27,601 nt of DNA from positions 1 through 27,601 of the forward strand of contig JAISAX010000546.1 of NCBI GenBank assembly GCA_031266495.1. The letters are read 5' to 3'. This stretch comes from Opitutaceae bacterium. Lineage in GTDB: Bacteria; Verrucomicrobiota; Verrucomicrobiae; Opitutales; Opitutaceae. Both the position numbers and the translations under genes were made by a program. Shown here piece after piece: positions 1-7,490 of this stretch (position 1 is its first letter; each line of letters begins with the position of its first letter). Below the pieces are notes generated by a model, which did no database searches, had not been told where the DNA came from, and saw only the letters and a program-made list of their open reading frames with translations.

Positions 1-75
1 CCAACCCGCGCGCCCCCCGACCCCCCCCCCCCCCCCCCCCCCCCCGCCCGGCGGCGCCCCCGGGGGGGGGGCCAC
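1..75. repeat. Extreme G/C homopolymer region at the window edge (C25, G9)
   Basis: Positions 21-45 are 25 consecutive C and 62-70 are nine G, within a stretch almost devoid of A/T. It is the only long C-run on the plus strand; all other runs of seven or more are G. Its place at the window edge suggests a contig end or collapsed repeat. In the coding frame of the beta-helix gene it reads as poly-Gly and Pro. Confidence 0.7.
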
Positions 76-2542
76 GGGTCAGTTCGCGTGTTGCGGGATT
101 GAATACACCGGTGACTTCACCGGCATCGCCGCCCTGGTAATCGCTGTAATGGCAGACAACCTTGTTGTCGGCGGGAACGTCCGCGGCTTCGTTGAGAACG
201 AGGCGGATCGGTCGCGTGTCGCCGAGCTCACGGAACAGGTCTTCGGGTTGCGCGGGCAGCGCCTTGGGAACCTTTGGGGCGTCGCCTCCGGTTGCGTCTG
301 CAGTGGCGGGAGCGACGGGAGAGGCGGGAGAGGCGGGAGCAGCGCGGAGGGTGGGCGTGTTTGTTTCGGGCGGTATCGGCCAGAGGAAGAAGCGTTGATC
401 GTGGTTTTGCAGAAACTGCCAGGGGCCGGGAATGACGGAGCCCCGCTCGCCACCGGACGGGAGCGGCGCGCCGACAACGCCCGGCGGCAGCGCGAGGGGG
501 GGGACGCGCCAGCCGCTTGTCTCCGCCGGCTTGCCGGCGGTTTCCTGTAACAACTCGCGGCTGCTGTCGTAATCGGTGGAGAGTTGCTGCGAGCCAGGGA
601 AAATCTCCGCCTCCAGGGTGGCGGGACGCAGAATGACGAGTTTCGGGTTCCGGATGACGGAGTGTGTGTCGCGTCCGGTAAGCGCGCGCCATTCGTCGAG
701 TGTCAGCCCGTCGCCGAGCGTCCATGTGGAGTAATCCTTGCGGGAGGCGACGCGGGCGGCGTCGCCGCCCGGCGAGAGGCGGCGACGGAATTCATTCAAA
801 ACGGAGGGCGCGTTTTTGGGCGTGGTTTTGGGAACCTGGTTGGCGATGAAGCGGGCGAGGCGCTGGCTGACGATGTTGTAATCGGAGACGTTGCCCGCCG
901 TTGTCGGACCATCGGCGGGCAGGTTGATGGCGGCGCGGGCGTTGTCGAAAACCAGATTGTTGAGAATTTGGTTGTTCCCGGCGGCGGACGCTTTTTTCCC
1001 GCCGGTTTTCCGGTTCTCGTTGTGCCGGAAATAAACCCCGTGGCGGATGTTTGCGTAGAGGAGGTTGTGCGCGACGGTGACACCGGAGGCGTCCTGCCCG
1101 TAGATGCCGTCGCCGCCGAAAAATTCGTGCAGCGCGCATGTGAAGGCCACGACGTTCCGGTCAACGACGGCGGGGCCGTGGCCGAGTTCAAACATGATGC
1201 CCGCGCCGGCGCTGCCGAGGATGATGTTCCGGGTGACGCGGGCGTTCGCATATTGGTTGTCGATAAAAATGCCGTGCGCGTGGTTGTCGCGAAACAGGTT
1301 GCCTTCAATACGCGCTCCGATTGCGGCATGGAGTTTTACGCCTGCCTGCTCCCACCAGGGCACGGCGTGGTCGCGCTCGGCCTTGAATTCGAGGGCGTTG
1401 TTGCGCTCGATCCGGTTTCCCTCGATGACGATTCCGTGGCAATGCCACGCGGCGAGACCGCACATGCCGTTGTCCGAAATCGTGTTGTTCCGGATGATGT
1501 TATCGCGCCCGATGATTGTCTTTCGCTGGTCGGCGTCGGTGAGCGCGAGGATGCTCAGACGTTTTGCCATGTAGTCCTCGCTGCCGGCGTCAATGCCGAT
1601 GGTTTTTGCGTGGCGGATGATGTTGTTTTCGATCAGCCAGCGCGAGCCGCTGCGCGTGCTGACCATGCCGAGTTGCGGCCAAAGGCCGGCGTTGGCGGCG
1701 TGCTCGAAGACGAAGCCGCGAACAACGATATTCATCAGTCCGCGTCGTGACGGGGCGAATACGCGGTCGCGCGCCGACAGTTCGACAAAGCGGCGGGCGG
1801 GCGGGAGAGGGGAGGGGGGGAAATGCGCGATGATTTTTTCGCCCGTCCCGTCCACGAGCCACGTGCCGGGGACGCGCAGCACCTCGGCGAGCGCTTCCGC
1901 TTCGTGCAGCGGCTCGCCGTCAACGAAGAGTTGTCCGCAGGTGCGCGGGAGACGGTCGGGTTCCTTGTTGGCGAGCCATTTTTTGCTCCGCGCGGAAAGC
2001 GTGTCGAGCGGGCGGACGGGAACGTCTTCGTCGTTGGACCAGCTTTTTGCCGCGAAATGGTAGGGGTTGCGGACGGCGTTTGCCGTTTGAAAAAGCGCGT
2101 CGTCAAGTTTCGCCGACCAGACGTCCGGCGCGTTTTCCACGGGCGACCATGCCGGTTTCCAGACCTCCGAGCCGCGCACGAAGACCTGATGCCCCGGCGC
2201 CGCCTCGAAAACAAGGGGCGCGTCTTTCGTGCCGCCGCGAACGGGCGCGACGTGCTCGCGATAAACGCCCGCGTGAACAAAAACGGTGTCGCCAGCGCGG
2301 GCGAGTTGCGCGGCGGCGTTGATGGTGCGGAAAGGACGGGCGGGGTCGCCGTCGTTGGTGTCGGTGGCGAGCGGGTTGGCGTTGTCAACGTGCAGGACAC
2401 GGGCTTCCGGCGTTTGCGTTTTCCGCGAGGCGGGAGCCGCGGGCGCGATTGAAATCGCGCTGGTCGCGAACGCTGCGGAGATCGCGCCGGACAGGAGGGC
2501 GCGGCAATAAAAGCTCACTGTTGTAACGTTGGAAGCGGACAT
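1..2542 (-). CDS. Secreted right-handed parallel beta-helix protein (3' end outside window)
   Basis: The reading frame is open from an ATG at 2542 down to the left edge, 847 codons with no stop seen. An N-terminal hydrophobic segment (about residues 10-35) looks like a signal peptide. It is followed by a DUF1565-like start ('HVDNANPLATDTNDGDPARP', then 'FRTINAAAQLARAGDTVFV') typical of pectate-lyase-like beta-helix proteins. From about residue 270 to 520 there are stacked N-rich rungs (IENNIIR, IIRNNTISDNG, IEGNRIERNN, VTRNIILG, NQILNNLVFDNA), the signature of a parallel beta-helix. The role is probably binding or cleaving an extracellular polysaccharide; I see no certain catalytic residues. 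The start lies 21 bp after the pseudopilin stop, so the two are probably co-transcribed. No Shine-Dalgarno sequence is visible. The last ~25 codons before the edge read as a Gly-rich low-complexity tail over a C25 tract and may be an assembly artefact. Fold assignment is firm; substrate unknown. Confidence 0.85.
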   Translation of the reverse strand, partial: MSASNVTTVSFYCRALLSGAISAAFATSAISIAPAAPASRKTQTPEARVLHVDNANPLATDTNDGDPARPFRTINAAAQLARAGDTVFVHAGVYREHVAPVRGGTKDAPLVFEAAPGHQVFVRGSEVWKPAWSPVENAPDVWSAKLDDALFQTANAVRNPYHFAAKSWSNDEDVPVRPLDTLSARSKKWLANKEPDRLPRTCGQLFVDGEPLHEAEALAEVLRVPGTWLVDGTGEKIIAHFPPSPLPPARRFVELSARDRVFAPSRRGLMNIVVRGFVFEHAANAGLWPQLGMVSTRSGSRWLIENNIIRHAKTIGIDAGSEDYMAKRLSILALTDADQRKTIIGRDNIIRNNTISDNGMCGLAAWHCHGIVIEGNRIERNNALEFKAERDHAVPWWEQAGVKLHAAIGARIEGNLFRDNHAHGIFIDNQYANARVTRNIILGSAGAGIMFELGHGPAVVDRNVVAFTCALHEFFGGDGIYGQDASGVTVAHNLLYANIRHGVYFRHNENRKTGGKKASAAGNNQILNNLVFDNARAAINLPADGPTTAGNVSDYNIVSQRLARFIANQVPKTTPKNAPSVLNEFRRRLSPGGDAARVASRKDYSTWTLGDGLTLDEWRALTGRDTHSVIRNPKLVILRPATLEAEIFPGSQQLSTDYDSSRELLQETAGKPAETSGWRVPPLALPPGVVGAPLPSGGERGSVIPGPWQFLQNHDQRFFLWPIPPETNTPTLRAAPASPASPVAPATADATGGDAPKVPKALPAQPEDLFRELGDTRPIRLVLNEAADVPADNKVVCHYSDYQGGDAGEVTGVFNPATRELTRGPPPGGAAGRGGGGGGGGRGARGL
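306..350. repeat. 9-bp tandem repeat (GCGGGAGAG-like) inside the beta-helix gene
   Basis: Five 9-bp units are seen (GCGGGAGCG, ACGGGAGAG, GCGGGAGAG, GCGGGAGCA and a decayed GCGCGGAGG). On the coding strand they give a Pro/Ala/Ser linker (PASPASP type). The same purine-rich word recurs through the window. Confidence 0.8.
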
Positions 2543-2563
2543 CAAGGCGAGGGAGGCGATGGG

Positions 2564-3217
2564 TTAGTAGTATTTGTTGTAAAAGTCGTTCGTGACGTCC
2601 GCCGGTTGTTTGATGGACTGGACGTGGAAATCGAAAAACAGGACGTTGACGCTGTCGTTGTGACAGAAATTCGCGCCCGCGCCGGCTTCCTGATTGGGCT
2701 TCCGTGTCCAGAATTTTTTAGCGTCCGCGAAATACAGGATTCGCGACGGGTTTGCGAGTTGGGCGTGGGTAACGAGAGAGACGGTGCCGTTTTGCGTGGC
2801 CGCGATTTCTTTCACGCCGACGCGGCTCGCGTTGATGGCGTAGGTGAATATGTCCATGTTGTCGGCCTTGAATTTCTCCTGTCCCTGCCGGTAGGGGTTT
2901 GTCGGACACATCCAGACGCCGCTTTTTTTCTCGAAGTCGCCTTTTGTCAGCTCCGGCAGGTAGCTGTTCACTCCACCGCGACTGCGCAAACGCCAGTAGT
3001 AAAAAAGTGGCAGCGAGCGGTCCTTGTTATCCTGCGCGTACAAACCGGCGGCGACGCCGATCTGCCGGAGGTTGGAAGCACAGACGGCGCGCCGGGCGGA
3101 TTGGCGCACTTTGCCAGCTGCGGGAATGATGATGGCGGCAAGAATACCGATGATGGCGATGACAGTGAGCAGCTCGACGAGCGTGAATGCCGCTGGGGTG
3201 CGGATGCCGGGTTTCAT
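2564..3217 (-). CDS. Type II pseudopilin-like protein, H-X9-DF C-terminus
   Basis: 217 aa. A short leader ends at A10 before the prepilin cleavage/methylation motif FTLVELL (F11, E15), followed by the hydrophobic N-terminal helix (to about residue 34) typical of GspG/PilA-like pseudopilins. The C-terminal region carries H186-X9-D196-F, matching the 'H-X9-DG' prepilin-associated family common in Verrucomicrobiota and Planctomycetota. It should be processed by a type IV prepilin peptidase and sit in the inner membrane or periplasm as part of a type II secretion-like pseudopilus. The -1 residue is Ala rather than the usual Gly. The gene is directly 5' of the beta-helix gene (21 bp), suggesting dedicated secretion of that product. 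Palindromes at 3246-3309 lie just upstream. Confidence 0.9.
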   Translation of the reverse strand: MKPGIRTPAAFTLVELLTVIAIIGILAAIIIPAAGKVRQSARRAVCASNLRQIGVAAGLYAQDNKDRSLPLFYYWRLRSRGGVNSYLPELTKGDFEKKSGVWMCPTNPYRQGQEKFKADNMDIFTYAINASRVGVKEIAATQNGTVSLVTHAQLANPSRILYFADAKKFWTRKPNQEAGAGANFCHNDSVNVLFFDFHVQSIKQPADVTNDFYNKYY

Positions 3218-3245
3218 GATATTTGGGGGATTGGCTGGTTGTTGA

Positions 3246-3309
3246 GAATCGATTCAGGATATGGAAACATTGAAAAATCGATATGGGCCATCATATCGGC
3301 AATGTTTCC
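3246..3309. promoter_or_regulatory. Nested palindromes upstream of the pseudopilin gene
   Basis: Three perfect inverted repeats stand 29-92 bp upstream of the pseudopilin ATG at 3217: GAATCGATTC (3246-3255), GGAAACATTG (3263-3272) paired with CAATGTTTCC (3300-3309), and, inside it, CGATATG (3279-3285) paired with CATATCG (3292-3298). They could be operators or a structured leader. The rest of the 3218-3469 gap holds a purine-rich stretch and, just before parD, a 6-bp inverted repeat TTGTCC (3394-3399)/GGACAA (3411-3416) that may be the TA operator. Confidence 0.55.
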
Positions 3310-3469
3310 CGCCCGCCATGTTGATTCCTGTCAAGCGCATTCTCATTCCTCCCAGAATCGGAGGCGCGGCGGCAGGGAGGGCGGGGATTGGTTTTGTCCT
3401 TTTTTTGCACGGACAACGGAGTCGTTGGGACTGGCAATCTTTGGCAAACCTTGCCCTGTCCGGGGGAGC

Positions 3470-3709
3470 ATGAGCATCTCGCTGACACCGGAATTGGACT
3501 CTGTGGTAAAAGGGAAAGTCGCCAGCGGACTGTATAACAACGCCAGTGAGGTGGTACGGGATGCCTTGCGTTCCATGATTGCCCGCGAACGTGAAAACGA
3601 CTGGCTCCTGCGCGAAGCCGCCATCGGATTTGCCCAGCTCGAGGCCGGGGAGACCGTCACCGTGACTTCCAAAAAAACATTCGCCACGCTCCTGCGTGAG
3701 GACGGATGA
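3470..3709 (+). CDS. parD: ParD-family type II antitoxin
   Basis: 79 aa, starting at ATG 3470 with a GGGGGAG stretch just before it. The N-terminal half (SISLTPELDSVVKGKVASG followed by YNNASEVVRDALRSM) is a ribbon-helix-helix DNA-binding domain of the ParD/CopG type; the C-terminal half is the toxin-wrapping tail. Such antitoxins neutralise ParE and repress their own promoter. The next gene starts inside its stop codon (ATGA overlap at 3706-3709), the usual parDE arrangement. It is one of only two intact plus-strand starts in the window. Because the downstream toxin is only a stump, this is probably an orphan antitoxin. Confidence 0.88.
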   Translation: MSISLTPELDSVVKGKVASGLYNNASEVVRDALRSMIARERENDWLLREAAIGFAQLEAGETVTVTSKKTFATLLREDG

Positions 3710-3801
3710 AACTGGAGCTGACCGAAGCCGTGCTGGCCGATCTTCGCTCCATCCGGCGTTATACGCTCAGGGCATGCGGAGCGCGGCGCGGAGTTCGTTG
3801 A
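3706..3801 (+). pseudogene. parE: Truncated ParE toxin remnant
   Basis: The ATG overlaps the parD stop (ATGA). The first ~21 residues, MKLELTEAVLADLRSIRRYT plus L, match the N-terminus of ParE/RelE-superfamily toxins. Similarity then stops abruptly and the frame continues as RACGARRGVR to a TGA at 3799. The foreign part lies over the 3' end of the oppositely oriented beta-lactamase gene (stop at 3767-3769), so a deletion or rearrangement joined parE codon ~21 to that gene's tail. About 70-75 residues of a normal ParE are missing, including the catalytic-site region, so no active toxin is expected. Confidence 0.8.
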
Positions 3802-4898
3802 CGAGGAGCCGCGTCGTCTCTTTCGGATAAAAACGGTTTTTGGCGATGCCGACGGCAAGCCCGTGACGCGGGTCGGCGAAACCGAGCGACCCGCCGAAAC
3901 CGCCATGACCGAAGATTTCCTCGCGCCCGCCCATGACGCTGTCCGGGTTGCCGAGCGCGTACCCGAGACCAAAGCAGGGAGGAGGCGGCTCGCCCGCGGC
4001 ATTTCCGGCGGGCCATTGGCGCGTCGTCGCTTTGCGGATACGCGATGGCGGCAGGAGCTCGACGCCCTCCACGCCGCCCGGCAAAAGCGCGGCGTAGTGA
4101 CGCGCGACGGCATGGGCGGTCATGATGCCGTTGGACGCCGGGATGCAGGCGCGCCGGGCGTCGAGACGATTCATCCAGAGATGAAGCGGCCCCAGCCAGG
4201 ACGGGATGGCGGGATTTTCGGGCTCGGCGGCGGTGGCGCCGGCCGCGTCGGCGGGGGGCGATGGAGGCGCCTGTTCGAGAAGAGCCACGCGCGGCTCGAC
4301 CTCGTCCGGAATACCGACAAAAAGCGAGTTTCCCAGATCGAGGGGACGGGAAATCTCGTCGCGCACAAACGCGGCAAACGAGCGATCGCTGGCACGGCGG
4401 ACGACTTCACCGACCAGCCAACTGAACGTGATGGCCTGATAGATCATGCGTTCGCCGGGGGGGCGAATCCGGAGCCTGGCGGGCGATGGCGGCGCACATC
4501 GCTTGCCAGTCGCAGAGTTCGGCGTGCCCGATGCCGGCGGGCATGGCCGAGTGGCCGGCGGTGTGACTGAGGGCGTGGCGCACGGTGAGGGTCTGCTTGC
4601 CGTGCGCGGCGAATTCCGGCCAGAGGTCGGCCAGCGGCGTATCATAATCGACACGACCGCGTTCCGCGAGAAGATGGAGGGCGGTGGCGGCAATGCCTTT
4701 GGTCGTGGAGAAAACCGGAAAAAGAGTGTCGCGATCGACAGCGAGAGCGGTGCGGGGATCGGCGGAGGTCATGCCGGCTGCGGCATCCACGACCAGCGTG
4801 CCGTTGACATAGGCCGCCACCTGAATGCCGCGCTCGTCGCCAGCGGCGACGAGATGATCGAGGAGCGTCCGGATGCGATCGGAAGGGGATGGAGTCAT
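3767..4898 (-). pseudogene. Serine beta-lactamase/esterase family protein, frameshifted at a G7 tract
   Basis: Two overlapping frames make one protein. The N-terminal part (from ATG 4898) carries the S-x-x-K motif as S64-T-T-K67 (FPVFSTTKG) and RHALSHTAGH. The C-terminal part carries IYQAITFSWLVGEVVRR (second-motif Tyr region) and HGGFGGSLGF (the HGG-like third motif). The frames meet at a C7 run on the coding strand (G7 at 4457-4463). Removing one base gives ...QAPDSPPGERMIYQ..., exactly what the family needs, for a 376-aa product. Members are class C-like beta-lactamases or family VIII esterases. No clear signal peptide is seen, so a cytoplasmic esterase is plausible. It lies 97 bp downstream of the Gfo/Idh gene and may end that operon. 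It is either a real frameshift or a one-base sequencing error. Confidence 0.82.
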
Positions 4899-4995
4899 AT
4901 GTTGGAATCGTCATAGATATCCACGCGGATGAAATCCCGATCCGGCAATAGCGATTGCGGCAATAAACACGTTTTTTACAGGAAACAGGACGAGG

Positions 4996-6027
4996 TCAAA
5001 ATTCCAGCTTTTCAGCGCGACTGTGAACCGCCTCCATAAGGCGGATTTGCTGGCGCGTTTCGGTGAGTGTCGGTGATGAATCGGAAAGAACGCGCTTTTG
5101 GCGGAGGGCGTTGAAGAACACCCTGTTTTCCTCATAAAAGCCACATTGGAAAATCAGTGACGGGGGGGAGAAGGGAGGCGGGGAGATGGAGGAGTCGAAA
5201 ACGAGTTTGCCGCAGTGCCAGTGGTGGAGGCGTCCGGTGAGATCCTCGCCCCACATCGGCAGTTCGAGAAAAAAGGAATGGTCGCGTGCGTTAACCGAGA
5301 TTCGTTCGACAATGAGGCCGGCGACCGGTTGAGCGTTGAGACGGAGGCGCGGACCATGGCGTGTCTCCGCGTTCATCTCGATGTTCGCGACGCCCCGTCC
5401 AATATCCGGCAGGTCGGTATAGGAAAAACGGGCACGCGTAACCGGTGAGCGGGCGAGATAACAGAGCGTGTCGATCGCGTGAATCGCCGTCGTCGAAAAA
5501 TCGGAGTCGCGGCGCGCATGCCGGATCATCTCGTAGTCAATATGGAATACGTCCTCCGGCGGCAGTGTCTCGTCGAGCAGGTTTCGCAGGACGGCAACGA
5601 TCGGAGTGTGGCGACGGTTGAACGCGACGGCGTGCGGAGCGCGTCCTTGCGTGGCGGATACGATGAGCCGTTCGAGTATGGCGGAAGTCAGCGCGGGCGG
5701 TTTTTCGATGAGGAGCGGCATGCCTTGCTCAAGGAGCGGAGCGCAGATTTGCGGAGCCACGACGGGCGGCAGGACGACACTCAGGGCGTGCGGTTTTTCG
5801 CGGCGCAGCATTTCGGATACGTCGGTGTGTGCGGACGCGAAACCGAAGTCGGCGGCGAAGGCGCGGACGGCATCGGGATTGGTGTCGCAGGCCGCTGCCA
5901 GAACAACACCGGGGTTTTCTTCCCGGTATTTTTTGAGCGACGGGCCGTGCGCGATGCGTGCGTGATGGCCGCAGCCAATCAGGCATATCCTGAAATCATC
6001 CGGATGCGCGGCGGGTGTCATTGTCAC
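4996..6027 (-). CDS. Gfo/Idh/MocA-family oxidoreductase
   Basis: 343 aa from a GTG at 6027 (or 341 aa from ATG 6021). The N-terminal Rossmann fold has the nucleotide-binding signature G18-C-G20-H-H-A with preceding hydrophobic strand FRICLI. The family's EKP motif is at 108-110 (LLIEKPPALTS), and the C-terminal alpha/beta substrate domain follows. Members oxidise or reduce sugars, inositols or uronates with NAD(P). The start overlaps the MFS stop by four bases (GTGA), so translation is probably coupled. The natural role here is processing the sugar imported by that transporter. A Pro-rich loop (SPPPFSPPS, about residues 282-290) coincides with a purine-rich plus-strand stretch at 5160-5188 and looks like an inserted low-complexity linker. 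Exact substrate unknown. Confidence 0.88.
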   Translation of the reverse strand: MTMTPAAHPDDFRICLIGCGHHARIAHGPSLKKYREENPGVVLAAACDTNPDAVRAFAADFGFASAHTDVSEMLRREKPHALSVVLPPVVAPQICAPLLEQGMPLLIEKPPALTSAILERLIVSATQGRAPHAVAFNRRHTPIVAVLRNLLDETLPPEDVFHIDYEMIRHARRDSDFSTTAIHAIDTLCYLARSPVTRARFSYTDLPDIGRGVANIEMNAETRHGPRLRLNAQPVAGLIVERISVNARDHSFFLELPMWGEDLTGRLHHWHCGKLVFDSSISPPPFSPPSLIFQCGFYEENRVFFNALRQKRVLSDSSPTLTETRQQIRLMEAVHSRAEKLEF

Positions 6028-7490
6028 GGGATTTCCACGTCGGGAGCCTTGTAGTTCACAGGACCACCGAGGCGCATGAATTTTTTGTGAACAACACCCA
6101 TCGCGAACAGCGCTGTCAACGCGAGCACGAGGCCGGCGCCGAAGGTGCAGCGGTAGGATTTTCCGTTGATGTCAATCAGTGCGCCGACGAGCGGGCCGGC
6201 GAGCATGTGGGCGAGCGAGCCGAGGATGCCCGCCGCCGACGCGAACTGGGCGAAGCGCGCGCGCGGGTAGAGCCGCAGGCCAAGCGAGGCCGCGCCCGTG
6301 TAATAACTGCCGCAAACCACGCCATGCAGAATCCACGGTGCCAGAAACGAGCGCTGCGTGGTCGCCCAAAAAAGCCCTGCCGCCATCACGAGCGCGTAGC
6401 AGCCGAGCGCGGCAATCGCCACGCGGAGGGGGTGTACTTTGTCGGCGAGCCAGCCGATGGGCCAAGCGAGCAGGAGCGAACAAAAATAAGTCAGCGCCTG
6501 CCCCTTGCCGTAGGTATCCATGCTCACGCCGAGGCTTTCGGCGTAGGGCAGCGAAAAGACGTTGAGCGGCAGGAAACAGACGCCCGCCGCCATCAGTGCG
6601 AGAAAACCGGTGACGTAATAGCCGTTGGAGTAACAATCGTGAAAGTAAGTGCCGGCGCCGGTTGCGAATGTTTTCCCGCAACCGCGCGAGGGGCGGGAGA
6701 GGCGGGAGGGGGGGGGAGGGGGCGGGTAACCGCCTTCTTTCACGCGGAGGCACACCTGGAAAAACGCGAGCGCGTAAAATACGCTCACAACGAGCAAAAT
6801 CAGCGTGTAGTGCGACGGCACGAGACCAAGCACCCAGTAGTTGAAAAGGATGCCGTCAATCAGACTGACGGCGCGGAACAGTCCGTAAAAACGCCCGAGC
6901 AGCGGGGCGGGAACAACGTCGTTGACCAGGCCGTTCAGAATCGCGCTGCCGGCGATGCTTGCGATTTCAAATACGCCCCAGAACAGGCCGAAACTGGTGA
7001 GCGCGACGAGTTGCGGATTTTGCGCGGGGAAGTGCGCGTGGATTTTCAAGGCGAGCAGCGGCGTGACGGCGAGTCCCGCCATGCCGAGCGTGGTGAGTGG
7101 CGTCGTCACCAGCAGGAACGGAATGCGCCGCCCGAAGCGTCCGCGGTGCCGGTCGGATTTGACGCTGATGATGGGGACGATGACCAGTCCGACGAGCGAC
7201 GGCAGCGAGGAGAAGAGTAGTCCGAAAAGCATGTCGGAGGTACCGAGCTGGTTGAGATACCATTGCGCGGAGGGGCCGATGGTGCGGTCGCGGAGCGCCC
7301 ACGCGAAGTCGCCCCAGAGCAACCAGAGAAACAGGATGACGAGTCCGCCGCCGGTGTAGGTGAGCGTCCCCGCCCGCCAGATTTTTTTCCCGGAAGGAGG
7401 GGAAGGAGGAGCGGGAGGGGGGGGAGGGGGGGCTTCGCCCGCCGGGGAAACGGACGCGCTTTGTCCGGATTTTTGAGGATCAACGGTCAC
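6024..7490 (-). CDS. MFS sugar transporter (GPH/cation symporter-like)
   Basis: 488 aa from GTG 7490, overlapping the lyase stop by four bases. About twelve hydrophobic segments are present. Between the second and third lies SDRHRGRFGRRIPFLL (about residues 112-127), the charged inter-helix signature of the GPH/MFS superfamily. It probably imports oligosaccharides or uronates released by the adjacent lyase, across the inner membrane. Two Pro-rich inserts are odd: an N-terminal one (about residues 18-33, PPPPPPAPPSPPSG) and a central-loop one (GGYPPPPPPSRLSRPSR). Both arise from plus-strand G-tracts (7417-7424, 7426-7432 and 6708-6716). Both sit in cytoplasmic, length-tolerant segments. Substrate is inferred only from the neighbours. 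Confidence 0.87.
   Translation of the reverse strand: MTVDPQKSGQSASVSPAGEAPPPPPPAPPSPPSGKKIWRAGTLTYTGGGLVILFLWLLWGDFAWALRDRTIGPSAQWYLNQLGTSDMLFGLLFSSLPSLVGLVIVPIISVKSDRHRGRFGRRIPFLLVTTPLTTLGMAGLAVTPLLALKIHAHFPAQNPQLVALTSFGLFWGVFEIASIAGSAILNGLVNDVVPAPLLGRFYGLFRAVSLIDGILFNYWVLGLVPSHYTLILLVVSVFYALAFFQVCLRVKEGGYPPPPPPSRLSRPSRGCGKTFATGAGTYFHDCYSNGYYVTGFLALMAAGVCFLPLNVFSLPYAESLGVSMDTYGKGQALTYFCSLLLAWPIGWLADKVHPLRVAIAALGCYALVMAAGLFWATTQRSFLAPWILHGVVCGSYYTGAASLGLRLYPRARFAQFASAAGILGSLAHMLAGPLVGALIDINGKSYRCTFGAGLVLALTALFAMGVVHKKFMRLGGPVNYKAPDVEIP

Noticed and set aside
584..1750. Long plus-strand open frame opposite the beta-helix gene
   Set aside because: Its codons are the exact reverse complement of the minus-strand codons; the minus frame gives a signal peptide and Asn-rich beta-helix rungs, while the plus frame gives only GC-driven Val/Gly/Ala composition.
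2606..3709. 367-residue plus-strand protein ending as ParD
   Set aside because: Only the last 79 codons match ParD; the preceding part is antisense to the pseudopilin gene and crosses its promoter.
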